NCBI RefSeq assembly: GCF_013342145.1
Contig: NZ_JABUQZ010000001.1
Location: 434,001 to 498,000, forward strand
Direction of reading: 5' to 3'
Length of the DNA: 64,000 bases
DNA from: Haloterrigena gelatinilytica
Lineage (GTDB): Archaea > Halobacteriota > Halobacteria > Halobacteriales > Natrialbaceae
Part shown: positions 26,723-35,294 of the stretch, in pieces
Position numbering within the stretch: the stretch's first letter is position 1
Layout: each line of letters starts with the position of its first letter
Translations under genes and position numbers: made by a program
Notes under the pieces: generated by a model
Databases searched by the model: none
What the model was told of the DNA's origin: nothing
What the model saw: the letters and a program-made list of their open reading frames with translations, nothing else

Positions 26723-27243
26723 TCAGAGTCGCCGGAGGAACGTCTGGAGTTCCTTGTATGCGGCGTCGTACGAGTCGCGAAACACGTAGTGGCCGGCGTT
26801 CGGGACGTGGACCAATCGTCCCGGCAGCAGCGAGTCGGCCGCGTTCAGGTCGGCGACCCGCTGGTCGACGTCGACATCGGATCGCAACACCAGTGAGCGA
26901 CAGGAAACGTCCGGGAGCGCATCGACGAGGGGCGACGGGTAGCCCTGACGCGCGAGTTCCGCGATCGCCGGATCGGATTCGAGATGGCCGGTCGCGAGGC
27001 GGCGGGCGTGCGTCGCGTCAAGCTCGGAATACTCCTCCTCAACGATCTCTTCGACGGTCCGATCGGACGCTCGGTTCAGGGCGGTTCGCGATTGCTCGAA
27101 CAGTTCGTCCGGGTCGGCCTCCGGGAGCCTGTGGAAACAGTCCGGTTCGACGAGGACCACTCCCTTCGCAAGGGTTGGCCGTCTCGCCGCCGTCCACGCG
27201 ACCGTACCGGCGCCCATGGAATGTCCCATCAGGACGGGATAGA
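26723..27243 (-). pseudogene. Alpha/beta hydrolase remnant lacking its N-terminal third
   Basis: The frame encodes the nucleophile elbow MGHSMGAGTVAW, a lid-like helical region, and the C-terminal PNAGHYVFRDS with the catalytic histidine. Upstream of LYPVLMGHS (about 27240) the frame loses all similarity: the HG oxyanion strand and the first 80-90 residues expected in this family are absent. The break coincides with the beginning of a + strand coding region, which suggests a deletion or rearrangement. An ATG at 27229 could start a product of about 168 residues, but it would lack the oxyanion hole. Confidence 0.65.
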
Positions 27244-27311
27244 GCGCCGAGTTCGATACCACGCGGCGGTGGTCCGCGCTCGAGGTCGGGCTCGAGACCG
27301 CGGACGGGCGG

Positions 27312-28048
27312 GTGATTCTCGTCCTGACGGTCGGAACCGGATCTGCCGTCGATACCGACGCGGCCGCGTTCGAGTCGATTCGGACGCGACGGGACCGCGC
27401 GCTCGAGGGCGACTGGGACGACTGTCGGCTGGTATCGATCGCGCCGAAGAGCGCCCTCGAGACCGGGACGACCGATACCGAGCCACCGATGGACGCGAGG
27501 TCTCGCTCGAGTCGCTCCGGGATCGGTTCGTGGCGCGCGATGGCGACCGGGACGAGTACCGGGCTGCCCTGGTTCAGGCGGCAATCGATCGCGGGCGTCG
27601 GAGCGCGAGCGCCGGCGGCCCGCCGTCGATCGTCGCGGAGTACCGCGCGCTGGTGAGGGAGCGCGAGCCGGCGTTCGACCTCGAAGCCGAGAACGAGGAC
27701 GCCGATACGGTCGCTGACGACGACACGGCAGTCGCGATCGACGCCCCGCCGCTGGCCGACGACCACCGACTCGTTCACGCGCTGGCAGCGGGAACCGTCG
27801 AGCTCAGGATTCCCGGCGCCGCGGCGCATCTCCGGACCTTCACCGCCCGCTACGTGACCGCGATTCCGCCAGCGACGGAGTTGCTGACCGACGGCGACGC
27901 GCTCGTCCTCCGGCTGCCAGTACCGGCGATCGGTTCCGACTCGAGCGAGGGCGACGACGCGCTCGACGAGGCCGCGGTCGACGAGGCGCTGACGGCTATT
28001 CGGGACCTCCTGACGGTCGCCGAACGCGTCGCCGAACGGTCGTCGTGA
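27312..28048 (+). pseudogene. Frameshifted acidic protein gene of unknown family
   Basis: Haloarchaeal-type acidic coding sequence runs in one frame from about 27312 (ILVLTVGTGSAVDTDAAAF) to about 27485 (LETGTTDTEP), then continues in another frame (DGREVSLESLRDRFVARDG) to the stop at 28046-28048. A single-base deletion near 27485-27492 would explain the switch. The second part has [20 protein letters not shown], a long acidic linker, and ends [13 protein letters not shown]. The N-terminus is also unclear, since coding-like sequence begins near 27255 at the hydrolase break. I do not recognise the family. It could be a real frameshift or a sequencing error. Confidence 0.55.
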
Positions 28049-28134
28049 ACGACCCTCGAGAGTGGCGTCCGAGGGCGTTCTCCACCAGCGGCCGTTTCGT
28101 AGCGTTTTTGCCGGTTCTCCGGAAACGACGCGGT

Positions 28135-28839
28135 ATGACTGCCTGCCCCTGGGACGACTGGAACCATATTCTCAAGATCGACCCGGACAAGGAGCTCCCC
28201 GAGGGCGTCACCTACGGAGACCTCTGTGCGACCGGCACCGACGCCATCGAGGTCGGCGGCACCATGGGAATCACAGAGGAGAACATGGAAGCCGTCGTCG
28301 ACGCCTGCGCCGAACACGACGTGCCGCTCTATCAGGAACCCTCGAGCCCCGACGTCGTCATCGACAACCGGGCGCTCGAGGGGTATCTCATCCCGACGGT
28401 GTTCAACGCCGGCTCGCCGTTCTGGATCACGGGCGCCCACAAGGAGTGGGTGCGAACCGACGGCGACATGGACTGGGACCGGACCTGGACGGAAGCCTAC
28501 ATCGTGATGAACCCGGAAGCCGACGTCGCGGAGTACACCGAAGCCGACTGCGACCTCGGGCCGGACGACGTCGCGGCCTACGCCGAGGTCGCCGAACGAA
28601 TGTTCGGCCAGGAGATCGTCTACCTCGAGTACTCCGGGACGTTCGGCGACGAGGAGATCGTCGAGGCGGCCGGCGAGGCGACCGACGAGACGACGCTGTT
28701 CTACGGCGGCGGCATCCACGATTACGACTCGGCCGCGACGATGGCCCAACACGCCGACGTGATCGTCGTCGGCGACCTCGCCCACGAGGAGGGCGTCGAG
28801 GCCGTCCGCGAGACGGTCGAGGCGGCGCGGGACGCCTGA
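28135..28839 (+). CDS. Phosphoglycerol geranylgeranyltransferase (GGGP synthase)
   Basis: A 234-residue TIM-barrel prenyltransferase of the PcrB/GGGPS family. It joins glycerol-1-phosphate and GGPP in the first ether-bond step of archaeal membrane lipid synthesis. Visible motifs: [12 protein letters not shown] near 37-48 and [12 protein letters not shown] near 163-174, [12 protein letters not shown] near 189-200. The ATG at 28135 (MTACPWDDW) is chosen over the frame open to 28045. The carotenoid enzymes of this window draw on the same GGPP pool. Confidence 0.93.
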   Translation: MTACPWDDWNHILKIDPDKELPEGVTYGDLCATGTDAIEVGGTMGITEENMEAVVDACAEHDVPLYQEPSSPDVVIDNRALEGYLIPTVFNAGSPFWITGAHKEWVRTDGDMDWDRTWTEAYIVMNPEADVAEYTEADCDLGPDDVAAYAEVAERMFGQEIVYLEYSGTFGDEEIVEAAGEATDETTLFYGGGIHDYDSAATMAQHADVIVVGDLAHEEGVEAVRETVEAARDA

Positions 28840-28978
28840 CGAACGCGTCGCCGCGGAGTCCCGTGACTCGCACTCGTACTCGAGCTACCGGCGAGCGAGA
28901 TAAGACGGGACGTACGACTGTTCAGTTGGAAGTACCGTTGCCCGGCAACTCATTCGTCGGGCGCCCGTACGCTCGAAT

Positions 28979-29464
28979 GTGAACCTCGATCCGACCGACC
29001 GCGCCGTTCTGTACCTGCTACAAGAGGAGAGCCAGACCCGTCTCACCCACGACGAGATCGGCGACCGAATCGGGGTCTCGTCGAGCACCGTGAGCAATCG
29101 GCTCCGGGAACTCAAAGAGACGGGGGTCTTGCAGGATTATCGCCCGGAGATCGACTACGAGGCCGCCGAGATCCCGCACCACCTCCTGTTTATCTGTACG
29201 ACCCCGATCGCCGACCGAAAGGCGATCTGCGAGCGGACGATCGATATCCCGGGCGTCGTCAACGTTCGCGAACTGCTGACCGGGACCAGAAACCTCCACG
29301 TCGAGGTCGTCGCGACGGACGCGTCGAAGATCGAAACCGTCACCGAAGAGCTGGACGCGCTGGGACTCGAGATCCACGGGTCGGAGATTCTGCGGTCGAA
29401 CTACTACCAGCCGTTCGACCAGTTCGGAACGGAGGAAATCGACTCGAAGACCGAATCGGAGTGA
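28979..29464 (+). CDS. Lrp/AsnC-family regulator
   Basis: 161 residues with an N-terminal HTH (about 4-55; DEIGDRIGVSSSTVSNRLREL) and a C-terminal ligand-binding RAM-like domain (VVNVRELLTGTRNLHVEVVA). The start is GTG 28979 (NLDPTDRAVLYLL); no in-frame ATG precedes it. The single-gene unit stands alone between GGGP synthase and a HalOD1 gene. The effector and targets are unknown. Confidence 0.88.
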   Translation: MNLDPTDRAVLYLLQEESQTRLTHDEIGDRIGVSSSTVSNRLRELKETGVLQDYRPEIDYEAAEIPHHLLFICTTPIADRKAICERTIDIPGVVNVRELLTGTRNLHVEVVATDASKIETVTEELDALGLEIHGSEILRSNYYQPFDQFGTEEIDSKTESE

Positions 29465-29576
29465 GCGCTCCGAGCGCGCATTTATTGCGTGGAGATCGGC
29501 CAGAACGAATCTTTACTGCTGGTGTCTCGAAAGGAACGTGTCCGTCATTCTTATCCACTGCAACGGCCTTACACTG

Positions 29577-29864
29577 ATGATGGCAACCCAGTCACCCTCC
29601 CCCTCCAGCGGCGAATCGCTGTCGATCAGGGTCGTCCGCGAAGTCGCCGCCCACGACGGCGTCGACCCGATGGACCTGTCGCCGCCGCTGTTCCACAGCG
29701 TGGATCCCGCGGCGTTGGATGCGCTCTTCGAACCGACGAGCACTGACGACGCCCGTGCCGGCCGCGTGACCTTCGCCTACGACGGGAAACGGATCGCCGT
29801 CGATAGCGACGGCGAGGTGACGATCGACCCGGAACGCGACCCACAACGGACGTGTTCGCGATGA
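29577..29864 (+). CDS. HalOD1 output-domain protein
   Basis: A 95-residue protein made almost entirely of the haloarchaeal output domain HalOD1 (SIRVVREVAAHDGVDPMDLSP, then VTFAYDGKRIAVDSDGEVTI). HalOD1 often ends response-regulator or sensor proteins but here stands alone. ATG 29577 or 29580 is likely the start. It overlaps the next gene by 4 bases (ATGA), so the two small proteins are coupled. Confidence 0.82.
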   Translation: MMATQSPSPSSGESLSIRVVREVAAHDGVDPMDLSPPLFHSVDPAALDALFEPTSTDDARAGRVTFAYDGKRIAVDSDGEVTIDPERDPQRTCSR

Positions 29865-30067
29865 AGTACTGCCTCAACTGCGACTGGTTCGCGGACCCCG
29901 AAGCCGACGCCGACGACGACGAGCGCTCGCAAGCGGCGCTCGAGCACTTCGTCGAAACGGGCCACTCGATCGACTCGAGCGACTCCGTCGGACGGCCGAC
30001 GACGCCGGTTATCTGCGAGGCGTTTCTCGTCCGGGACCTCGTCGGGTCGTTCGGTCAGTCGGTCTAG
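29861..30067 (+). CDS. Small zinc-finger-like protein coupled to HalOD1
   Basis: 68 residues, MKYCLNCDWFADPEADADDD at the start. CLNC at residues 4-7 with HFVETGH at 29-35 makes a plausible C2H2-like site. It is translationally coupled to the HalOD1 gene by an ATGA overlap. Such pairs recur in haloarchaeal genomes as far as I recall. A joint regulatory function is inferred. Confidence 0.75.
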   Translation: MKYCLNCDWFADPEADADDDERSQAALEHFVETGHSIDSSDSVGRPTTPVICEAFLVRDLVGSFGQSV

Positions 30068-30151
30068 AACGCCGACTCGGGAACCGCTCGCTCCCGTGCC
30101 GTTGCTGTCACTCTCCGCTTCCCCGCTCGTTTCTAGCGGCTCGAACCGCCG

Positions 30152-30997
30152 TTACGGCGTCTCGAGGAGTTCCCGGAGCCGCGGCAGTACCTCGGTCACG
30201 TCCTCGCGACGGACCACGTCGGCCGCGTCGTCGACCGGCGTCGACTCGAGGTTGACGATGCCGACGGTGGCTCCCGTCGACGCCGCCTGCCGGGGCAGCG
30301 ACGCGGCCGGCTCGACGACCAGCGAGGAGCCGACGGCGAGGAAGACGTCGCTCTCGCGGGCCAGCGACCGGGCGCGCTGGATGACCGCGCCCGGAAGCCG
30401 TTCGCCGAAGAGGACGACGTCGGGTTTGAAGACGCCGCCGCAGTCGCAGGTCGGGGGCAACTCGCCGTCCGCGGCCCGGTCGAAGATCGGGTCGGCGTCC
30501 CGTCGCCGCCCGCAGTCCGTACAGCGGACGCGCCGGGCGTTCCCGTGTAACTCGAGGAGCGTCGCGCCGTCCGCTGCGGTCTCGGCGTTCGATTCGTCGG
30601 CGTCGTCCGTTCGATCGCCACCGGTCTCGTCGCCGTTTTCACTCGAGCCCGCGGCGATCGCGTCAGCCGCCTTCGCGTGTAACCCGTCGGTGTTCTGCGT
30701 GAGGATCGCCTCGAGGTGGCCGTCCCGTCCCATCGCGGACAGCGCTTCGTGAGCCGCGTTCGGCCGGTACTCTTCGGCGAACAGCTCCCGCTGGAGGTCG
30801 ACGCGGTCGTCCCAGAACCCCTCGGGATCGCTTTGGAACCGACCGTAGGTGAACTGCCCTTCGTCGAACTTCTCCCAGACGCCGTCGTCGCCCCGGAACG
30901 TCGGCACGCCCGAGGGCGCGGAGATGCCCGCGCCGGTGAAGGCGACGACGGTGTCTGCGCTCCGGACGTCCGCGGCGAGTGACTCGAGGTCGTCCAT
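30152..30997 (-). CDS. NAD-dependent protein deacylase, Sir2 family
   Basis: A 281-residue sirtuin. The NAD site [17 protein letters not shown] is at residues 20-36; [11 protein letters not shown] lies near 99-109, the catalytic His in [12 protein letters not shown] near 149, and two Cys pairs (CTDC near 157, CDCGG near 180) bind the structural zinc. An acidic insert of about 30 residues (115-145) separates TQNTDG from the catalytic His and is a halophile-type extension. Substrates are not predictable; Alba-like chromatin proteins are known archaeal targets. Confidence 0.94.
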   Translation of the reverse strand: MDDLESLAADVRSADTVVAFTGAGISAPSGVPTFRGDDGVWEKFDEGQFTYGRFQSDPEGFWDDRVDLQRELFAEEYRPNAAHEALSAMGRDGHLEAILTQNTDGLHAKAADAIAAGSSENGDETGGDRTDDADESNAETAADGATLLELHGNARRVRCTDCGRRRDADPIFDRAADGELPPTCDCGGVFKPDVVLFGERLPGAVIQRARSLARESDVFLAVGSSLVVEPAASLPRQAASTGATVGIVNLESTPVDDAADVVRREDVTEVLPRLRELLETP

Positions 30998-31200
30998 ACC
31001 GGACGGTCGGGACGGATCGTCAAAATTCGTCGTGGTGCGAGCGACTGCAACCGCACGACTCGAGGGCGGCCGGAACCGCTCGGTCGCGCTTCGAGCGGCG
31101 TCGACGGCCCGCCCTCGAGCGAACGGACAGCGTGAGCGTCCCGCGAACCGAACGGCCGCGAACGATTGCGCTTAAGTTGCGGCGACCGGAATCGAGGTGT

Positions 31201-32505
31201 ATGCAGGACCGAACCTACACTGCTGACGCCGAGCCGGGCGACGACGTCACCGTCGCCGGCTGGGTCCACGAGATCCGCGACCTCGGCGGGATCGCCTTCC
31301 TGATTCTCCGCGACACGTCGGGCAAGATCCAGATCAAGTTCGAGAAAGACGAGATGGACGACGACCTGGTCGAGACGGGACTCGACGCCTCCCGCGAGAG
31401 CGTCGTCAAAGTCTCCGGCGCCGTCGAGGAGGAGCCCCGCGCGCCGACGGGCGTCGAGGTCACGCCCGAATCGGTCGAGGTCGTCGCGCCCGCTGACCCC
31501 GAACTGCCGCTTGACCCGTCGGGGAAGGTCGACGCCGACCTCTCGACGCGACTCGACAACCGGACGCTCGACCTGCGCAAGGAGGACGTCCAGTCCGTCT
31601 TCGAGATCCGCTCGGGCGTCCTGAACGCGGTTCGCGATCAATTCCGCGAGTTCGACTGTACGGAGATCAACACGCCGAAGATCGTCGCCACCGGGACCGA
31701 GGGCGGCACCGAGCTCTTCCCGATCACCTACTTCGGCGAGGAGGCCTTCATGAACCAGTCCCCGCAGCTGTTCAAGCAGCTCATCGCGGGCTCGAACGTC
31801 GAGCGCGTCTTCGAGATCGGGCCGATCTTCCGCGCCGAGGAGCACAACACGCCGCGACACCTCAACGAGGCGACCTCGATCGACTTCGAGGGCGCGTTCT
31901 GCGACCACCAGGACGCCATGGACGTCGCCGAAGGCGTCGTCAAGGCCGCCTACGAGGCGGTCCGGGAGAACTTCGGCGACGAACTCGAGGCGATCGGCAT
32001 CGCCGAGGAGTTCGAGGTCCCCGAGGGCGACTTCCCGCGCATCAGCTACGAGGAGGCCATCGAGCGCATCAACGCGACGGGCGAACTCGACGAGCAGCTC
32101 GTCTGGGGCGACGACCTCTCGACGCCGGCCGAGGAGGCCCTCGGACGGGACGTCGGCGGCCACTACTTCATCACCGACTGGCCCAGCGAGATCAAGCCGT
32201 TCTACATCAAGGACCACGACGACGACCCCGAACTGTCGACCGGCTTCGACCTGATGCACCCGCGCATGGAACTGGTCTCGGGCGGCCAGCGCGAGCACCG
32301 CCACGAGAAACTCATCGAAGGCTTCGAACAGCAGGGTCTCGACCCCGACCAGTTCGAGTACTACACGAAGATGTTCAAGTACGGCATGCCGCCCCACGCC
32401 GGCTTCGGCCTCGGCGGCGAGCGCCTGATCATGACGCTTCTCGGACTGGACAACATCCGAGAAGCCGTGCTGTTCCCGCGAGACCGTCAGCGGCTGAGCC
32501 CGTAA
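31201..32505 (+). CDS. aspS: Aspartate--tRNA ligase (probably non-discriminating)
   Basis: A 434-residue class IIb synthetase. An OB-fold anticodon-binding domain (1-110) is followed by the catalytic core with motif 2 [20 protein letters not shown] and motif 3 [15 protein letters not shown], ending [10 protein letters not shown]. In haloarchaea this enzyme usually also charges tRNA-Asn for amidation by GatCAB; that is family knowledge. The length is normal. The last 11 codons are echoed 105 bases downstream. Confidence 0.96.
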   Translation: MQDRTYTADAEPGDDVTVAGWVHEIRDLGGIAFLILRDTSGKIQIKFEKDEMDDDLVETGLDASRESVVKVSGAVEEEPRAPTGVEVTPESVEVVAPADPELPLDPSGKVDADLSTRLDNRTLDLRKEDVQSVFEIRSGVLNAVRDQFREFDCTEINTPKIVATGTEGGTELFPITYFGEEAFMNQSPQLFKQLIAGSNVERVFEIGPIFRAEEHNTPRHLNEATSIDFEGAFCDHQDAMDVAEGVVKAAYEAVRENFGDELEAIGIAEEFEVPEGDFPRISYEEAIERINATGELDEQLVWGDDLSTPAEEALGRDVGGHYFITDWPSEIKPFYIKDHDDDPELSTGFDLMHPRMELVSGGQREHRHEKLIEGFEQQGLDPDQFEYYTKMFKYGMPPHAGFGLGGERLIMTLLGLDNIREAVLFPRDRQRLSP

Positions 32506-32955
32506 TCGGGCTCGCCACTGACCGGCGAGGGAGAGCCAGAGAGGCGAACGGAGTGCGTCTCTCGCTGTTCCCGCGAGATCGCCAACGTCTGAACCCAGAG
32601 GACGAAGACGGTTGGAGCCGGCGAGACGAGCGGTGCGAGGCTGACCGAAGGAAGGCCTCGAGTAGCGAACGGGGAGCGATGACCCGTGAGCGTAGCGAGT
32701 CTCGTCGGACCGCCAGCCCCTGTCGCCGTAAGGCGACGGCGCAACTGTCGAGCGGGGCTCGTTGGACGTGCAGCGCGGGTCCAACGGTGTTCACGCGGCA
32801 TCGCCGGCATTTCTCGCCGTATGCGGCTACCGTAACCCGGTAGTCGCATCGCTATCGGATCGGAAACGAGCGTGCTACCGAGACGGGAACGGCGGTACGC
32901 CGCGAAAGAACGATACGGATACTCGTAATTACAGTTCACGGCGGGTGCCGGAACG
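32506..32955. other. Gene-free stretch after aspS with a partial aspS copy and palindromes
   Basis: No convincing gene. Positions 32575-32607 repeat the aspS 3' end at the protein level ([11 protein letters not shown]) with several synonymous changes. Stem-loops are present: CTCGCC/GGCGAG (32511-32529), GTCGCC-GTAA-GGCGAC near 32730, and an imperfect stem TGCG-CTACC/GGTAG-CGCA near 32821-32847. The far end is the 3' flank of the minus-strand hydrolase gene. Confidence 0.6.
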
Positions 32956-33837
32956 TTAGAACCAGCCCCAGCCGTCGTCTCCGTCGTCGTCGCCGTCGGT
33001 GTTGTCGTCACAGGAACCGCTGTTGATAGCGTCGGCGAGGTCGTTACCGACCATCGAGTCGCCCAGATACGAGAGGTGGCTGCCGACGCTGAGGGTGACG
33101 TCGACGTCCGTGTAGTTCGGAGCGGGATCGCAGCCGGCTCCCTCGGTCCCGAGGGCCGTGTCACCGAAACCGCCGTAGGCGCTGCCGACCGTCGAGTCGT
33201 TGTTCGAGTGGTAGTTGCGGACCTCGCAGGCGTTGTCCAGACCGGCGTTCCACGGACTGCCACAGACTTCCGATCCGTCGGCGGCCGCGCCCAGCGGCGC
33301 GACGGTCTCGATCTGGTAGCCGCTGCCGAGTTTGGTCGCGGCCCAGAGGACGCAGCGACCGCCCAGCGAGTGGCCGACCAGTCGGACGTTGCCGCCGCCG
33401 CTATCGTAGAACTCCTCGATGAGGCCGGCCGTGACCTCGCCGACGTCCTCTGTGTCGGCTTCCGCGCCGAGGAAGTTGAAGTTGGTCGCGGGCCACTCGA
33501 TAGCGACCGTCTCGTCGGGCGAATAGCCGCCCGACACGAGGGAACTCTCGACGCTCGAGGCCTGACTCGAGACGGTGGTGTCGCCGAACCAGCCGTGGAT
33601 GAACACGAGCAGTTCGTCCGTGACCGGGAGGCTGCCGTCGGCGCTCCAACCGAGCAGACCGTCGTCGACTTCGATGACGTCGGGGCTGAGGACCTGTGCC
33701 GACGCCGAACCGGACACGGCGGCCAGCCCGGCGCCGCCGACGACCGTCGTTCCGGCCGCCTGCAGCAGCGTTCGTCGACTCGTGGCGGTCTGATCATCGG
33801 TCGATTCCGATCGTTCCGGAGTGGTGGTATTCGACAT
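32956..33837 (-). CDS. Tat-exported alpha/beta hydrolase, lipase/esterase-like
   Basis: 293 residues. The Tat signal (TSRRTLLQAAGTTVVGGAGL) ends near an ASA cleavage site at about residue 47. The secreted body shows the oxyanion strand LLVFIHGWFGD near 77-87 and the nucleophile elbow VGHSLGGRC near 154-162. Six cysteines in the C-terminal half could form disulfides. It ends in an Asp/Gly-rich WGWF tail. A TATA-like element ATATTTAA at 33865-33872 predicts an almost leaderless mRNA. The substrate is unknown; lipase or esterase is likely. Confidence 0.85.
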   Translation of the reverse strand: MSNTTTPERSESTDDQTATSRRTLLQAAGTTVVGGAGLAAVSGSASAQVLSPDVIEVDDGLLGWSADGSLPVTDELLVFIHGWFGDTTVSSQASSVESSLVSGGYSPDETVAIEWPATNFNFLGAEADTEDVGEVTAGLIEEFYDSGGGNVRLVGHSLGGRCVLWAATKLGSGYQIETVAPLGAAADGSEVCGSPWNAGLDNACEVRNYHSNNDSTVGSAYGGFGDTALGTEGAGCDPAPNYTDVDVTLSVGSHLSYLGDSMVGNDLADAINSGSCDDNTDGDDDGDDGWGWF

Positions 33838-34140
33838 AATCCATCCAGTACATTTTTAGATTACATATTTAATTCTAACTTCTAGGATAAAACATAAAAT
33901 GGCGAGGCTAGTGTATTAGAGTGGCCGCTACTCGACGCGTTCGAGTCCGAGACGCGACGCGATAGCGGGACGGGTCGCTCTCGAGAACGGGCGACCGCCG
34001 GTCGAGGGGCAGTTCGACGGCGAACGCGCGAGCGGTGCGACGGGGTCCGCCGTCGAGTGGCCGAGGTACCGGATCCGAGCGGGGCCGCGGAAATGACCGA
34101 ATCTACAACGTTATGTCGCCCGAGTCGTAATCGGGGGGCA
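33838..34140. other. Divergent promoter region
   Basis: The left 60 bases are AT-rich and hold the TATA-like element of the hydrolase gene. The remainder up to the pantoate kinase ATG shows no gene that I can support. Confidence 0.5.
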
Positions 34141-34974
34141 ATGCGCGAGGAGGCGACGGCGTTCGTACCGGGGCACATCACGGGCTTTTTCAGCGCTCAC
34201 CCAGACGACGATCCGACCGAGGCGGGCTCTCGCGGCGCGGGAGTGACGCTTACGGACGGCGTCGAGGTAACGGTCGAACCGACCGACGAGGCGGCGTCGA
34301 CGATCGTCCTCGACGGGAGGACACTCGAGATCGACGCCGTCGAGACCGTCCTCGAGACGCTCGCGGTTACGGCCCGCGTCGAGGCCGAGTCGGACCTGCC
34401 GCTGGGTGCGGGCTTCGGCGTCTCGGGGGCGATGGCGCTGGGGACGGCGCTGGCGGCCAACCGCGTGTTCGAACGCGACCTCTCCTGGAACGAACTCGTG
34501 ACGATCGCCCACGGGGCGGAAGTGCAGGCCGGGACGGGGCTGGGCGACGTGGTCGCCCAGGCCCGCGGCGGCGTCCCGATTCGACTCGAGCCGGGCGGGC
34601 CGCAGGTGAACGAGCTGGACGCGATCCCCGCACGGGCGCGCGTCGAGTACGTGACGTTCGGGGAACTCTCGACGGCCGACGTCCTCTCGGGCGAGACCGA
34701 CCGGCTCTCGGCGGCCGGCAAGCAGGCGCTGTCGCGGGTCGTCGAGGAGCCGACGCTGCTCTCCTTTATGTACGCCTCGCGGCTGTTCGCCCGCGAGGCG
34801 GAGCTGTTGACCGAGCAGGTCGCGCGGACGATCGGCGACGTCACGGAGGTCGACGGCCAGGCCTCGATGGCGATGCTCGGCGAAACCGTCTTCGCGTTCG
34901 GCACGGGGCTCTCCGACGCGGGCTACGAGCCGACCGTCTGTGCGACCCATCCGGCGGGCGCGATGCTGAAGTAA
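34141..34974 (+). CDS. Pantoate kinase, GHMP family
   Basis: A 277-residue archaeal pantoate kinase that phosphorylates pantoate with ATP, the first of the two archaeal-specific steps to phosphopantothenate. The GHMP motif PLGAGFGVSGAMALG is at about residues 88-102; FVPGHITGFFSAH opens the protein. The start at ATG 34141 (MREEATAFV) removes a non-conserved upstream extension. Its partner ligase lies 3.4 kb downstream, separated by the YegP-repeat protein. Confidence 0.93.
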   Translation: MREEATAFVPGHITGFFSAHPDDDPTEAGSRGAGVTLTDGVEVTVEPTDEAASTIVLDGRTLEIDAVETVLETLAVTARVEAESDLPLGAGFGVSGAMALGTALAANRVFERDLSWNELVTIAHGAEVQAGTGLGDVVAQARGGVPIRLEPGGPQVNELDAIPARARVEYVTFGELSTADVLSGETDRLSAAGKQALSRVVEEPTLLSFMYASRLFAREAELLTEQVARTIGDVTEVDGQASMAMLGETVFAFGTGLSDAGYEPTVCATHPAGAMLK

Positions 34975-35294
34975 CCGCCGCCCGTTACATATCAGCCGTT
35001 CCTGTCAGATAACGGACTTCTATTCGGCGAGCCACCGGTTTGCGACGGCAACAACTCGAATTGAACTCCTCTCGTTGCTCCCCGCGAACATTCTTTCATT
35101 CTCTTTCTAGGGCAGAGAAAAATAAGCTAACTTTCAGTATATTTGAATGCTGAGCATACGAATTAGAGCTTTGAGTGTGGTTCTGAGACGGTTTTCGAAC
35201 GAGTCAAACATATTTTTTGAGTTATGTGTCAGTCATCAGTTTAGTGGCCGGAGCTTTATTATGATGGGTTTCAGTTATCTGTTCAAGTTTCCGA
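34975..35294. other. AT-rich intergenic region with promoter of the YegP-repeat gene
   Basis: 320 bases, clearly AT-richer than the surroundings, without an ORF. A TATA-like TTTATTATG at 35255-35263 predicts a start about 10 bases before ATG 35295. No repeat or RNA was recognised. Confidence 0.5.

Noticed and set aside
30196..32784. 862-residue open frame on the minus strand covering aspS and sir2
   Set aside because: It spans two well-supported genes in other frames, and its composition is that of a shadow.
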